Source of the DNA: Chondrus crispus
Lineage: Eukaryota; Rhodophyta; Florideophyceae; Gigartinales; Gigartinaceae
Assembly: GCF_000350225.1 (NCBI RefSeq)
Contig: NW_005179091.1
Coordinates: 1 to 64,000 of the forward strand
Direction of reading: 5' to 3'
DNA length: 64,000 bases
In this document: one piece after another, positions 1 through 9,301 of the stretch
Layout: each line of letters opens with the position of its first letter
Position numbering within the stretch: position 1 is the first letter of the stretch
Notes under the pieces: generated by a model
The model's input: only the letters and a program-made list of their open reading frames with translations
Told to the model about the DNA's origin: nothing
The model's database searches: none
Made by a program: the position numbers and the translations under genes

Positions 1-3000
1 GTCGCTGGGCGCGGCGAGGTCGAATTCATGTTGAACGTCAACGGTAGTCCCCATCCTTGCAAATTGTCAAACGTTTTGCATGTCCCTGATTTCGGATATT
101 CGCTACTGTCTGTTAGCCAAATGGTTTCGAAGGGTTTGCAAGTGTCATTTGAAAATGAGAAATGCCGCGTTACTGCAGGACCAACTGTAGTTGCCACAGC
201 GAGTCAAGTTGGGGATTTGTACATACTTGACGTCATGAATGAAACCTTTTCTGCTCACGTAGTTACCCTGCAGACGCTACATGAACGCATGGCCCATGTT
301 AATGTACAAGGAATCGCATCAATGATTCACAATAATGTGGTAAGTGGCATCAACGTTCGTCAAAGCGATGTGATCAGTGCAATGAATCCGAAGTCTGACA
401 ATCACTCTCCCATTTGTCCTGCGTGTGTGTTTGGCAAAGCAACGCGATCAGTAATCCCAAAACAGCGATCATCGTCTCGAGCACAGAACTGTCTTGACTT
501 GGTACATTCTGACGTTTGCGGTCCGCTCGAAGTACAGTCCATTGGTGGTTCCAGATACTTCATTACATTTGTAGATGATCACTCGAACTGGGTAGTTGTG
601 TACACGATGAGAAATAAATCTGAGGCGTTTGCAAAATACAAGTTGTATGAAAAGTTGGCTCAAACCCACACTGGTCGCAAAGTAAAGGTGCTTCGCACTG
701 ATCGAGGGGGAGAGTACTTGTCGACGGAATTCAAGTCGCATTTAGATTTAAACGGTACGCAGCACCAACTCACAACGGCGTACACCCCTGAACAAAACGG
801 TGTTGCTGAACGTTTAAATCGAACTTTGATTGATCTTGTCCGCTCTATGCTTTCTCATAAACAGGTCAGTAAGCGATTCTGGGCCGAGGCTCTTGCTACT
901 TCGGTATATGTACGCAATCGAGTTACTTCACGGGCTTTGCCAGTTAATACAACTCCGCACCACATTTGGATGAATTCTACTCCAAATGTTGGCCATTTGC
1001 GAGTATTTGGGTCAAAGTGTTGGTATACATTACCAAAATTAGAGCTCCGTAAGCTGGACTTGCGAGCGCGTGAAGCGATGTTTCTTGGGTACTCGCAATG
1101 CAGTAAGGCATACAAACTTTGGGACGGAGAGTTGAATAAAATTGTTGTGTCACGGGATGTCAAGTTTGATGAATCGACATGTGGTATGCATGACATTCCT
1201 GCACACGAAGGTGATTCAATCAACTCTGATGTTGACGTTGTACTGCTCGATGGCGACAATGGGAATACAGCTGATACCCCAAATACGGATGAGGTCGGTT
1301 CTGAAGAGGATGAAGTTTCGGAGGAGGTTCTTGAAAACGATGGTGCTCATTCTGTAAGTGAGAATGATGAAGATGAAGATGATGTACCAACTGCCGTCGA
1401 AACTCCGAATGTCACTCCTCCAACTCCGACTCCAGCTGTGCGAAGATCGTCTCGAGTCAGCAGACCTCCCGGATCATGGTGGAGGAGCAACTTTGCAGCT
1501 GCTCTTCTTTCACATGCGCATGTCGCTATTGAAGGTCCCAAGACTTTCAACCAGGCAACCAACGGTCCTAGAGCTGCATTTTGGCAGACCGGCATTGACA
1601 AAGAACTTGCCTCGCAGACTAAGAATCGGACTTGGAAACTTGTTCCTCGATCTGAGGCGTCAAACATCTTGACATCTCGATGGGTTTTCAATGTCAAGCA
1701 ACTGCCTGATGCAAATGGCAATATAGTTAAAAGTGCAAAAGCCAGACTTGTTGCTCGTGGATTCCAGCAAGTGCAAGGTCTTGACTATACTGAGACATAT
1801 GCCCCTGTCATAAAGTTTACCACTATTCGTCTACTTCTTGCTTTAGTTGCTCATTACGACCTCGAACTTCATCAGATGGATGTCGTGACTGCGTTTTTGA
1901 ACGGCCACTTGGATGAAGACATCTACATGGAGCAACCCGAAGGGTGCATTGACAAAAGCAAAAGTGACCACGTGTGTAAACTTTTGAAAGCACTTTACGG
2001 TCTTAAACAAGCACATCGTCAATGGCATGCCAAAGTGGATGATTTCTTAATTGGTGAATTGGGATTCGAGACTTCGCGTAGTGATCCTTGTCTCTACATT
2101 AAACGCATCGGTAACACTATCATGCTGATTGCACTTTATGTCGATGACTTGTTACTCGCCGGTAGTGATATCGATGCCATCAAATGGATGAAGGGGGAGC
2201 TTAATAAACGGTTTGAGATGAAAGACCTTGGTGAAGCAAAAGTCTGCATTGGTCTTGAAATTCAAAGGGATCGCAGCGCCAAGACTTTGAGTCTCACTCA
2301 AACTAAGTATGTATCAAATGTGCTTGACCGTTTTAAAATGTCGACTTGTAACCCTTCTCTGACTCCAATGGAACAAGGTCACACAACCACGATTTCTACC
2401 GAAAACGACTCCGAAACAAACGCACCGTATCGTGAGGCAGTGGGATCCCTGATGTACTTGATGGTTGGCACTCGTCCAGACTTGGCATATGCGATTGGAA
2501 AGCTTTCTCAACATTCTGCCAACCCATGTGAGTCACACTGGGCAAGTGTGAAACGGGTAATGCGATACGTGCAAGGGACTCGAAACTTAGGAATCGTGTT
2601 TGACAATAAATCCAAATCGCCGGAGTTGTTCGGCTTCAGTGATGCTGACTGGGCCGGTTGTTCAGACTCTCGCAAGTCGACCAGCGGATATGTTTTCAAG
2701 TTCTGCGGTGGAGCGATCAGTTGGAGTTCCCGGAAACAGACTGTGGTTGCAACTTCGACGTGTGAAGCTGAGTACATTGCACTATGTGAAGCGTGTAAGG
2801 AGGCGACTTGGTTGCGTCAAGTGGTTGCTGATGTTCTTGGACTTGATTCTGATCCCACGATTGTGATGGGGTGTGACAATGCAGGGACTATTTCGTATGC
2901 ACAGAATGAATGGGTCAACCGTCGTAACAAACATGTTGATGTGAAATACCACTATGTACGAGATGCAATTAAGAGAAACGTCATTTCTTTGTCACATTGC

Positions 3001-3114
3001 CCGACCACTTCCATGCCTGCAGATATCCTGACGAAAGCACTTGGGCGAGTTCTGTTCCAGAAGTTTGTAGAACTTCTAGGGCTTGCAGTAGCTACATCTG
3101 GTAAAAGCATGTGA
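1..3114 (+). CDS. gag-pol: copia-1 Gag-Pol, copy A (5' part outside window)
   Basis: The reading frame is open from base 1, and the first in-window ATG (28) is internal, so gag and the protease active site lie left of the window. In order it contains the integrase HHCC region (LHERMAHVN ... CPACVFGKA), the DDE core (HSDVCGPL, RTDRGGEY, NGVAERLNRT), an acidic linker, copia RT with catalytic YVDD (codon at about 2138) and RNase H (FSDADWAG, CEAEYIAL). It would replicate the element by reverse transcription in Gag particles and integrate the cDNA. It differs from copy B at only a few codons (for example NGHLDED for NGDLDED, NIVKSAK for NIVRSAK) and keeps the YLM residues that B has lost. The H in NGHLDED is at a normally acidic RT position. 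No stop codon before 3112. Family assignment is certain; activity is unknown. Confidence 0.95.
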   Translation, partial: VAGRGEVEFMLNVNGSPHPCKLSNVLHVPDFGYSLLSVSQMVSKGLQVSFENEKCRVTAGPTVVATASQVGDLYILDVMNETFSAHVVTLQTLHERMAHVNVQGIASMIHNNVVSGINVRQSDVISAMNPKSDNHSPICPACVFGKATRSVIPKQRSSSRAQNCLDLVHSDVCGPLEVQSIGGSRYFITFVDDHSNWVVVYTMRNKSEAFAKYKLYEKLAQTHTGRKVKVLRTDRGGEYLSTEFKSHLDLNGTQHQLTTAYTPEQNGVAERLNRTLIDLVRSMLSHKQVSKRFWAEALATSVYVRNRVTSRALPVNTTPHHIWMNSTPNVGHLRVFGSKCWYTLPKLELRKLDLRAREAMFLGYSQCSKAYKLWDGELNKIVVSRDVKFDESTCGMHDIPAHEGDSINSDVDVVLLDGDNGNTADTPNTDEVGSEEDEVSEEVLENDGAHSVSENDEDEDDVPTAVETPNVTPPTPTPAVRRSSRVSRPPGSWWRSNFAAALLSHAHVAIEGPKTFNQATNGPRAAFWQTGIDKELASQTKNRTWKLVPRSEASNILTSRWVFNVKQLPDANGNIVKSAKARLVARGFQQVQGLDYTETYAPVIKFTTIRLLLALVAHYDLELHQMDVVTAFLNGHLDEDIYMEQPEGCIDKSKSDHVCKLLKALYGLKQAHRQWHAKVDDFLIGELGFETSRSDPCLYIKRIGNTIMLIALYVDDLLLAGSDIDAIKWMKGELNKRFEMKDLGEAKVCIGLEIQRDRSAKTLSLTQTKYVSNVLDRFKMSTCNPSLTPMEQGHTTTISTENDSETNAPYREAVGSLMYLMVGTRPDLAYAIGKLSQHSANPCESHWASVKRVMRYVQGTRNLGIVFDNKSKSPELFGFSDADWAGCSDSRKSTSGYVFKFCGGAISWSSRKQTVVATSTCEAEYIALCEACKEATWLRQVVADVLGLDSDPTIVMGCDNAGTISYAQNEWVNRRNKHVDVKYHYVRDAIKRNVISLSHCPTTSMPADILTKALGRVLFQKFVELLGLAVATSGKSM

Positions 3115-3116
3115 TC

Positions 3117-3125
3117 GAGGGGGAG
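3117..3125 (+). other. Polypurine tract, copia-1 copy A
   Basis: GAGGGGGAG lies between the Pol stop codon and the LTR start. It is in the right place to prime plus-strand DNA. The same nine bases precede the 3' LTRs of copies B (9293) and C (55153). Confidence 0.85.
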
Positions 3126-3180
3126 TGTTGTAATTCTACGACCACATGCTGATATGCATGACACACGACGACAGGTATGA

Positions 3181-3487
3181 CACGTGTAAAAGCAAAAACA
3201 CTCTGCGTGACGAGCTGAGCAAGTTTGATTTTCAACGTGTACACGTGTGATTTCTGTACACGGTTGCACTCTACAGTACTTCAGGAGCAAGTTTGGTTTT
3301 CAACCTGTACACGTGTGAAATATGTACACAGTTGCGGTGTACTGTACAATCTGAGCATGTTTCAATTTCTTCGCCCGACACGTGTATGACCTGGACACAT
3401 GTCCTCATTACACTGTCGGACGCGTACAGCACGCCTGCAGTCTTACAGACAAAGTGTAGAACCTTGGTGGCGGGTGCCTGGCACGTG
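3181..3487. promoter_or_regulatory. CACGTG (G-box/E-box) cluster in copia-1 U3
   Basis: Five CACGTG hexamers lie at 3181, 3242, 3310, 3379 and 3482, most within ACACGTGT. Random DNA would give about one per 4 kb. CACGTG is the core site for bHLH and bZIP factors. A role as enhancer of LTR transcription is inference. The same cluster recurs in the other copia-1 LTRs. Confidence 0.5.
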
Positions 3488-3560
3488 CCAAAGGTTTACA
3501 GCGTCCATGGAGTGCAGCACGGCTACAGCAGGACACAAAGATACCGTTGCGCGAGTTTTG

Positions 3561-3821
3561 AATTCGTAAGGCAAAATGTGCACTGTTGTAATTGACAGTG
3601 GACAGGACCTCACGAGAGATTCAGATTCATAAGGCAACGTGTGCGCTGTAAACAGTCCTTGCAGGATTGATTTGAATTCGTAAGGCAACGTGTGAGCTGT
3701 AAACGTGCCTTACGAATTTGTGCCACGCTGGATTTGGAATAGTAAGGGAATTTGTGCTTTGCTGTGCTTTGTTGTACTGCCTTACTAATTTCTCCGTCAT
3801 GACAGTGCTAATTCGTAAGGC
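3561..3821. promoter_or_regulatory. Repeated TTCGTAAGGC motif array in copia-1 U3
   Basis: Six sites related to AATTCGTAAGGCA lie at about 3561, 3625, 3675, 3706 (inverted), 3777 (inverted, diverged) and 3810. Those at 3675-3687 and 3706-3718 form a perfect 13 bp inverted repeat with an 18 nt loop. Related CCTTACGAATT words also occur in copia-2 LTRs. A protein-binding role is possible but unproven. Confidence 0.45.
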
Positions 3822-3955
3822 GGTTTTCTGCTCTGTTTGTTGGGCCATCGCCAGTTTGGCTGAGTAGCAAGACGGGCACATGTGTTAGAGCCAATACATT
3901 TGTAGTATGTGTGTCGTAGTGTTTGGTAGTAGAGTTCTAGAAGATTGCAGAAGTG

Positions 3956-3962
3956 TATAAGT
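3956..3962 (+). promoter_or_regulatory. TATA box of copia-1 LTR
   Basis: TATAAGT lies about 109 bp before the LTR end in the context GTGTATAAGTAG. The same GTGTATAAGTA string occurs in the solo copia-2 LTR at 51174-51184, and ACTATAAGTAG occurs in the third LTR type at 44409-44419. Transcription should start about 25-30 bp downstream. Confidence 0.6.
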
Positions 3963-4064
3963 AGTGCCAGAAGTTGGCGACTCAAAGTAAATCGGTACCT
4001 AATCCTTCAACTTCACCTCATCAACCGTCCTCCGATTTCCCTTTGCCCCGCTGACCTACCATTA

Positions 4065-4078
4065 GGTTATGGGCCCAG
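4065..4078 (+). other. Primer binding site, half-tRNA iMet type (copia-1 B)
   Basis: GGTTATGGGCCCAG begins directly after the LTR. Its reverse complement, CTGGGCCCATAACC, matches the anticodon stem-loop of eukaryotic initiator tRNA-Met (anticodon CAU) rather than a tRNA 3' end. Drosophila copia is known to prime from a cleaved initiator tRNA with the same PBS core. Confidence 0.85.
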
Positions 4079-5186
4079 TTCAACGTTATTGTTCCGCTGT
4101 GTGAGTGCTCCTTCTCAGTTTCTGCTGCCGTTTCGTGTTTGTTTCTGCTGTCGTTCTCGTTTTGGTCTCCGCTGTCGTTCTCGTTTTGGTTTCTGCTGTC
4201 GTTTCCGCCGCCGTTTCATCGCCGCCGCCGTTCGTTTTGTTCTATCGCCGTCTACTTGCTGTCGTTATCATCTTGGTCGTTCGTCTTCGTCTACCCGCTG
4301 TCGTTTCAACTTGGTGGATCTTCTTCGTGTCTGTTGCAGCTTGGTCTTGGCAATCGTTGTGTGAGCTGTGGGTGTAGTCCCTAGTCGCCAACGTACCATA
4401 TCAATCCAAGAAGACTGCCCTTCGATCACGCCGGTGATCGTCGTAGCTGCCGATACCCTCGCTCTTGGTGAAAGGCTTGTGCCATTGGAAATCTGACTTG
4501 AGCGAGGGTCCGACCAAGAATCGTCGAGAGACGAAACACTGATCCTCGGGGAGGATCACAGTGTACTGGTCTAGTCGATCCGCACTCTGCCTTCGGGAGG
4601 TGCGTCGGCGGTGTGGGTAACGCTCTCGGTATTAGCCCTATAGGTACGACTTCGGTCCCCTGGGTGAAGAGAATACGTGCCTAAACACTGAACCTCTCAC
4701 TATACGTGTATAAGGTCGCGTACCTTGATTAAGTTCGCACGGAAGAGGGTGACCCTAGGCGTGATTGTGAACAAATCACACGAGGACGACGAAGGCAGTT
4801 TCATTCTTGTGTTGTGGGAAACCTCATTGGGGTAGTACCGTATCAAGTTTGGACAAGCCGATTTCGGTTGCAGGGACCGTTCGCGGTAGTGACCAAAAGT
4901 CCTGGTTCGTCTACAGGCAAAGTGTTGTGCTTACTCGTGGCACGTTTGATTTAGTTCACAGTCGAAAGACCCGCACTGGCCGACATACAGGGGTAGCGCC
5001 CTAAGGCATTTTTAAGAAGAATACGCTTGTTCCACTCCGCCGGGAACAAGCACCAAGAACGTTTCCGAGTAATCGCTACAAACTTCTTATACGGGTGGGC
5101 TTGCCATTGTGTTGACTATCGGTTAACGGCTTGGGATCCCGGAACAGAAGACCTTGTATACTCGAAGGGTACATCCATTCGGCGAA
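4079..5186 (+). other. copia-1 untranslated leader (copy B)
   Basis: About 1.1 kb lies between PBS and gag ATG. The first part (about 4128-4290) is low-complexity and pyrimidine-rich, with a repeated CTGTCGTTCTCG-like word. The rest has perfect hairpins at 4423-4440 (7 bp), 4540-4558 (8 bp) and 5025-5051 (9 bp). At 5081-5145 is a block conserved almost exactly in copia-2. Short ORFs here (for example 4807-5004) are present in the other copies but show no domain and are not called. Confidence 0.7.
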
Positions 5187-8100
5187 ATGGATGACCAAAG
5201 CTCTGGATCGGTCAGAATCGAGAAGCTGACCGCATCTAACTTTTACATCTGGAAGCAGAAAATCCAGCTACTGCTTGCTCTCCGAGATGTCGATCAATAC
5301 GTTTTTGATGATATCCCGGAGAATGCGACGTCAGATGACCGGAGAAAATGGATCCGTGGTGACGCAAAAGCAAAGGCAGTCATCGGACTCACGCTTTCTG
5401 ATGACTACTTGCAACATGTGCGAGGGTGTAGCAGTGCGAAAGAGACATGGGAAGCAATTCTGAATGTGTTTGAGCGTCATACTTTGCTCAACAAACTTGC
5501 CGCCCGTCGCGACTTTTACACTGTATCCATGCTCCCATCCGAGAAAGTGCTCGTGTTCATCAATCGTGTGAAGCAACTTGCTGCCAGATTGCAGTCAATG
5601 AGTGTTGAGATTGACGATAAAGAAATTGCAATGGCTGTGTTGAATGGCTTGCCTCCACGATTCGATAACTTGATTGTTGCTCTTGACGCACTTGGCAATG
5701 AAGATAAAGTGTTTGGACTCGAGTTTGTGAAGAGTCGTCTGCTGCAAGAAGAACAACGAGAAAGCATGAAGACCGCTTCTGCTTCATCACCACATCCACC
5801 TGCACTTGTCAATCGTATGCCTATTCGACGCGATATGAAATGTACGAATTGCAATAGACATGGGCATACTGCAGGGCGTTGCTGGGGCAAGGACGTGAAT
5901 GGGCGCCGACCTGCACCGCCAGATGGGTTTCGGTCACGCAATACTGCCTTGAAGCCAAGTGCATTCGTTTCTCGAGATGACAATTCTACTGCTGCCTTTG
6001 CGGAGAGTGACTTTACTTGCTTGCTTTCGACTTCCACTCCAGAAAAGAGGGCTGCAAACGCAAGGTCATGGCTTGTCGATTCCGGTTGCAGCGCTCACAT
6101 TACGTTTGATCGCTCTTTGTTCGTTACGTATGAACAGATGCAATCTGGATCAGTCGAGATGGGCACGAAGGCTAGAGCTAATGTCGCTGGGCGCGGCGAG
6201 GTCGAATTCATGTTGAACGTCAACGGTAGTCCCCATCCTTGCAAATTGTCAAACGTTTTGCATGTCCCTGATTTCGGATATTCGCTACTGTCTGTTAGCC
6301 AAATGGTTTCGAAGGGTTTGCAAGTGTCATTTGAAAATGAGAAATGCCGCGTTACTGCAGGACCAACTGTAGTTGCCACAGCGAGTCAAGTTGGGGATTT
6401 GTACATACTTGACGTCATGAATGAAACCTTTTCTGCTCACGTAGTTACCCTGCAGACGCTACATGAACGCATGGCCCATGTTAATGTACAAGGAATCGCA
6501 TCAATGATTCACAATAATGTGGTAAGTGGCATCAACGTTCGTCAAAGCGATGTGATCAGTGCAATGAATCCGAAGTCTGACAATCACTCTCCCATTTGTC
6601 CTGCGTGTGTGTTTGGCAAAGCAACGCGATCAGTAATCCCAAAACAGCGATCATCGTCTCGAGCACAGAACTGTCTTGACTTGGTACATTCTGACGTTTG
6701 CGGTCCGCTCGAAGTACAGTCCATTGGTGGTTCCAGATACTTCATTACATTTGTAGATGATCACTCGAACTGGGTAGTTGTGTACACGATGAGAAATAAA
6801 TCTGAGGCGTTTGCAAAATACAAGTTGTATGAAAAGTTGGCTCAAACCCACACTGGTCGCAAAGTAAAGGTGCTTCGCACTGATCGAGGGGGAGAGTACT
6901 TGTCGACGGAATTCAAGTCGCATTTAGATTTAAACGGTACGCAGCACCAACTCACAACGGCGTACACCCCTGAACAAAACGGTGTTGCTGAACGTTTAAA
7001 TCGAACTTTGATTGATCTTGTCCGCTCTATGCTTTCTCATAAACAGGTCAGTAAGCGATTCTGGGCCGAGGCTCTTGCTACTTCGGTATATGTACGCAAT
7101 CGAGTTACTTCACGGGCTTTGCCAGTTAATACAACTCCGCACCACATTTGGATGAATTCTACTCCAAATGTTGGCCATTTGCGAGTATTTGGGTCAAAGT
7201 GTTGGTATACATTACCAAAATTAGAGCTCCGTAAGCTGGACTTGCGAGCGCGTGAAGCGATGTTTCTTGGGTACTCGCAATGCAGTAAGGCATACAAACT
7301 TTGGGACGGAGAGTTGAATAAAATTGTTGTGTCACGGGATGTCAAGTTTGATGAATCGACATGTGGTATGCATGACATTCCTGCACACGAAGGTGATTCA
7401 ATCAACTCTGATGTTGACGTTGTACTGCTCGATGGCGACAATGGGAATACAGCTGATACCCCAAATACGGATGAGGTCGGTTCTGAAGAGGATGAAGTTT
7501 CGGAGGAGGTTCTTGAAAACGATGGTGCTCATTCTGTAAGTGAGAATGATGAAGATGAAGATGATGTACCAACTGCCGTCGAAACTCCGAATGTCACTCC
7601 TCCAACTCCGACTCCAGCTGTGCGAAGATCGTCTCGAGTCAGCAGACCTCCCGGATCATGGTGGAGGAGCAACTTTGCAGCTGCTCTTCTTTCACATGCG
7701 CATGTCGCTATTGAAGGTCCCAAGACTTTCAACCAGGCAACCAACGGTCCTAGAGCTGCATTTTGGCAGACCGGCATTGACAAAGAACTTGCCTCGCAGA
7801 CTAAGAATCGGACTTGGAAACTTGTTCCTCGATCTGAGGCGTCAAACATCTTGACATCTCGATGGGTTTTCAATGTCAAGCAACTGCCTGATGCAAATGG
7901 CAATATAGTTAGAAGTGCAAAAGCCAGACTTGTTGCTCGTGGATTCCAGCAAGTGCAAGGTCTTGACTATACTGAGACATATGCCCCTGTCATAAAGTTT
8001 ACCACTATTCGTCTACTTCTTGCTTTAGTTGCTCATTACGACCTCGAACTTCATCAGATGGATGTCGTGACTGCGTTTTTGAACGGCGACTTGGATGAAG

Positions 8101-9290
8101 ACATCTACATGGAGCAACCCGAAGGGTGCATTGACAAAAGCAAAAGTGACCACGTGTGTAAACTTTTGAAAGCACTTTACGGTCTTAAACAAGCACATCG
8201 TCAATGGCATGCCAAAGTGGATGATTTCTTAATTGGTGAATTGGGATTCGAGACTTCGCGTAGTGATCCTTGTCTCTACATTAAACGCATCGGTAACACT
8301 ATCATGCTGATTGCACTTTATGTCGATGACTTGTTACTCGCCGGTAGTGATATCGATGCCATCAAATGGATGAAGGGGGAGCTTAATAAACGGTTTGAGA
8401 TGAAAGACCTTGGTGAAGCAAAAGTCTGCATTGGTCTTGAAATTCAAAGGGATCGCAGCGCCAAGACTTTGAGTCTCACTCAAACTAAGTATGCATCAAA
8501 TGTGCTTGACCGTTTTAAAATGTCGACTTGTAACCCTTCTCTGACTCCAATGGAACAAGGTCACACAACCACGATTTCTACCGAAAACGACTCCGAAACA
8601 AACGCACCGTATCGTGAGGCAGTGGGATCCCTGATGTCGGTTGGCACTCGTCCAGACTTGGCATATGCGATTGGAAAGCTTTCTCAACATTCTGCCAACC
8701 CATGTGAGTCACACTGGGCAAGTGTGAAACGGGTAATGCGATACGTGCAAGGGACTCGAAACTTAGGAATCGTGTTTGACAATAAATCCAAATCGCCGGA
8801 GTTGTTCGGCTTCAGTGATGCTGACTGGGCCGGTTGTTCAGACTCTCGCAAGTCGACCAGCGGATATGTTTTCAAGTTCTGCGGTGGAGCGATCAGTTGG
8901 AGTTCCCGGAAACAGACTGTGGTTGCAACTTCGACGTGTGAAGCTGAGTACATTGCACTATGTGAAGCGTGTAAGGAGGCGACTTGGTTGCGTCAAGTGG
9001 TTGCTGATGTTCTTGGACTTGATTCTGATCCCACGATTGTGATGGGGTGTGACAGTGCAGGGACTATTTCGTATGCACAGAATGAATGGGTCAACCGTCG
9101 TAACAAACATGTTGATGTGAAATACCACTATGTACGAGATGCAATTAAGAGAAACGTCATTTCTTTGTCACATTGCCCGACCACTTCCATGCCTGCAGAT
9201 ATCCTGACGAAAGCACTTGGGCGAGTTCTGTTCCAGAAGTTTGTAGAACTTCTAGGGCTTGCAGTAGCTACATCTGGTAAAAGCATGTGA
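5187..9290 (+). CDS. gag-pol: copia-1 Gag-Pol polyprotein, copy B (full length)
   Basis: One ORF of 1,367 aa encodes the whole Ty1/copia set in the order Gag, PR, IN, RT, RH. The start chosen is ATG 5187 (MDDQSSG); the frame is open further 5' but only with non-ATG codons. Gag occupies about residues 1-210, followed by a zinc knuckle CTNCNRHGHTAGRC (about 219-232), the protease motif LVDSG (D about 298), the IN HHCC zone (about 426-475), and IN catalytic D about 502, D about 566 and E about 602 in NGVAER. RT has YVDD at about 1045 and RNase H FSDADW lies at about 1208. A 6 bp deletion near 8637 turns the conserved SLMYLMVGTRPD into SLMSVGTRPD, which may weaken the copy. No frameshift or stop. 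Confidence 0.97.
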   Translation: MDDQSSGSVRIEKLTASNFYIWKQKIQLLLALRDVDQYVFDDIPENATSDDRRKWIRGDAKAKAVIGLTLSDDYLQHVRGCSSAKETWEAILNVFERHTLLNKLAARRDFYTVSMLPSEKVLVFINRVKQLAARLQSMSVEIDDKEIAMAVLNGLPPRFDNLIVALDALGNEDKVFGLEFVKSRLLQEEQRESMKTASASSPHPPALVNRMPIRRDMKCTNCNRHGHTAGRCWGKDVNGRRPAPPDGFRSRNTALKPSAFVSRDDNSTAAFAESDFTCLLSTSTPEKRAANARSWLVDSGCSAHITFDRSLFVTYEQMQSGSVEMGTKARANVAGRGEVEFMLNVNGSPHPCKLSNVLHVPDFGYSLLSVSQMVSKGLQVSFENEKCRVTAGPTVVATASQVGDLYILDVMNETFSAHVVTLQTLHERMAHVNVQGIASMIHNNVVSGINVRQSDVISAMNPKSDNHSPICPACVFGKATRSVIPKQRSSSRAQNCLDLVHSDVCGPLEVQSIGGSRYFITFVDDHSNWVVVYTMRNKSEAFAKYKLYEKLAQTHTGRKVKVLRTDRGGEYLSTEFKSHLDLNGTQHQLTTAYTPEQNGVAERLNRTLIDLVRSMLSHKQVSKRFWAEALATSVYVRNRVTSRALPVNTTPHHIWMNSTPNVGHLRVFGSKCWYTLPKLELRKLDLRAREAMFLGYSQCSKAYKLWDGELNKIVVSRDVKFDESTCGMHDIPAHEGDSINSDVDVVLLDGDNGNTADTPNTDEVGSEEDEVSEEVLENDGAHSVSENDEDEDDVPTAVETPNVTPPTPTPAVRRSSRVSRPPGSWWRSNFAAALLSHAHVAIEGPKTFNQATNGPRAAFWQTGIDKELASQTKNRTWKLVPRSEASNILTSRWVFNVKQLPDANGNIVRSAKARLVARGFQQVQGLDYTETYAPVIKFTTIRLLLALVAHYDLELHQMDVVTAFLNGDLDEDIYMEQPEGCIDKSKSDHVCKLLKALYGLKQAHRQWHAKVDDFLIGELGFETSRSDPCLYIKRIGNTIMLIALYVDDLLLAGSDIDAIKWMKGELNKRFEMKDLGEAKVCIGLEIQRDRSAKTLSLTQTKYASNVLDRFKMSTCNPSLTPMEQGHTTTISTENDSETNAPYREAVGSLMSVGTRPDLAYAIGKLSQHSANPCESHWASVKRVMRYVQGTRNLGIVFDNKSKSPELFGFSDADWAGCSDSRKSTSGYVFKFCGGAISWSSRKQTVVATSTCEAEYIALCEACKEATWLRQVVADVLGLDSDPTIVMGCDSAGTISYAQNEWVNRRNKHVDVKYHYVRDAIKRNVISLSHCPTTSMPADILTKALGRVLFQKFVELLGLAVATSGKSM

Positions 9291-9292
9291 TC

Positions 9293-9301
9293 GAGGGGGA
9301 G
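9293..9301 (+). other. Polypurine tract, copia-1 copy B
   Basis: GAGGGGGAG immediately precedes the LTR at 9302, identical to the tract of copies A and C. Confidence 0.85.

Larger units (their letters stand above)
3126..4064 (+). repeat. copia-1 LTR shared by tandem copies A and B
   Basis: The 939 bp LTR starts TGTTG and ends CCATTA. The boundaries are set by comparison with copy C, whose LTR ends are directly flanked by a 5 bp duplication. Upstream of it are copy A Pol and a polypurine tract; downstream are the PBS, leader and ORF of copy B. It therefore serves as 3' LTR of A and 5' LTR of B. It contains several CACGTG boxes (3181-3487), repeated TTCGTAAGGC motifs (3561-3821) and a TATA box near 3956. 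Short ORFs inside it are not supported as genes. Confidence 0.92.

Noticed and set aside
3293..3881. Small ORFs on both strands in copia-1 LTRs, repeated at 9469, 47862 and 55329
   Set aside because: They recur only because the LTR is repeated, have no domain, and overlap promoter motifs.
4105..4377. Hydrophobic Val/Leu/Ser-rich ORFs in the copia-1 leader
   Set aside because: Produced by the low-complexity GTCGTT/CTCGTT repeat; open in several frames at once.
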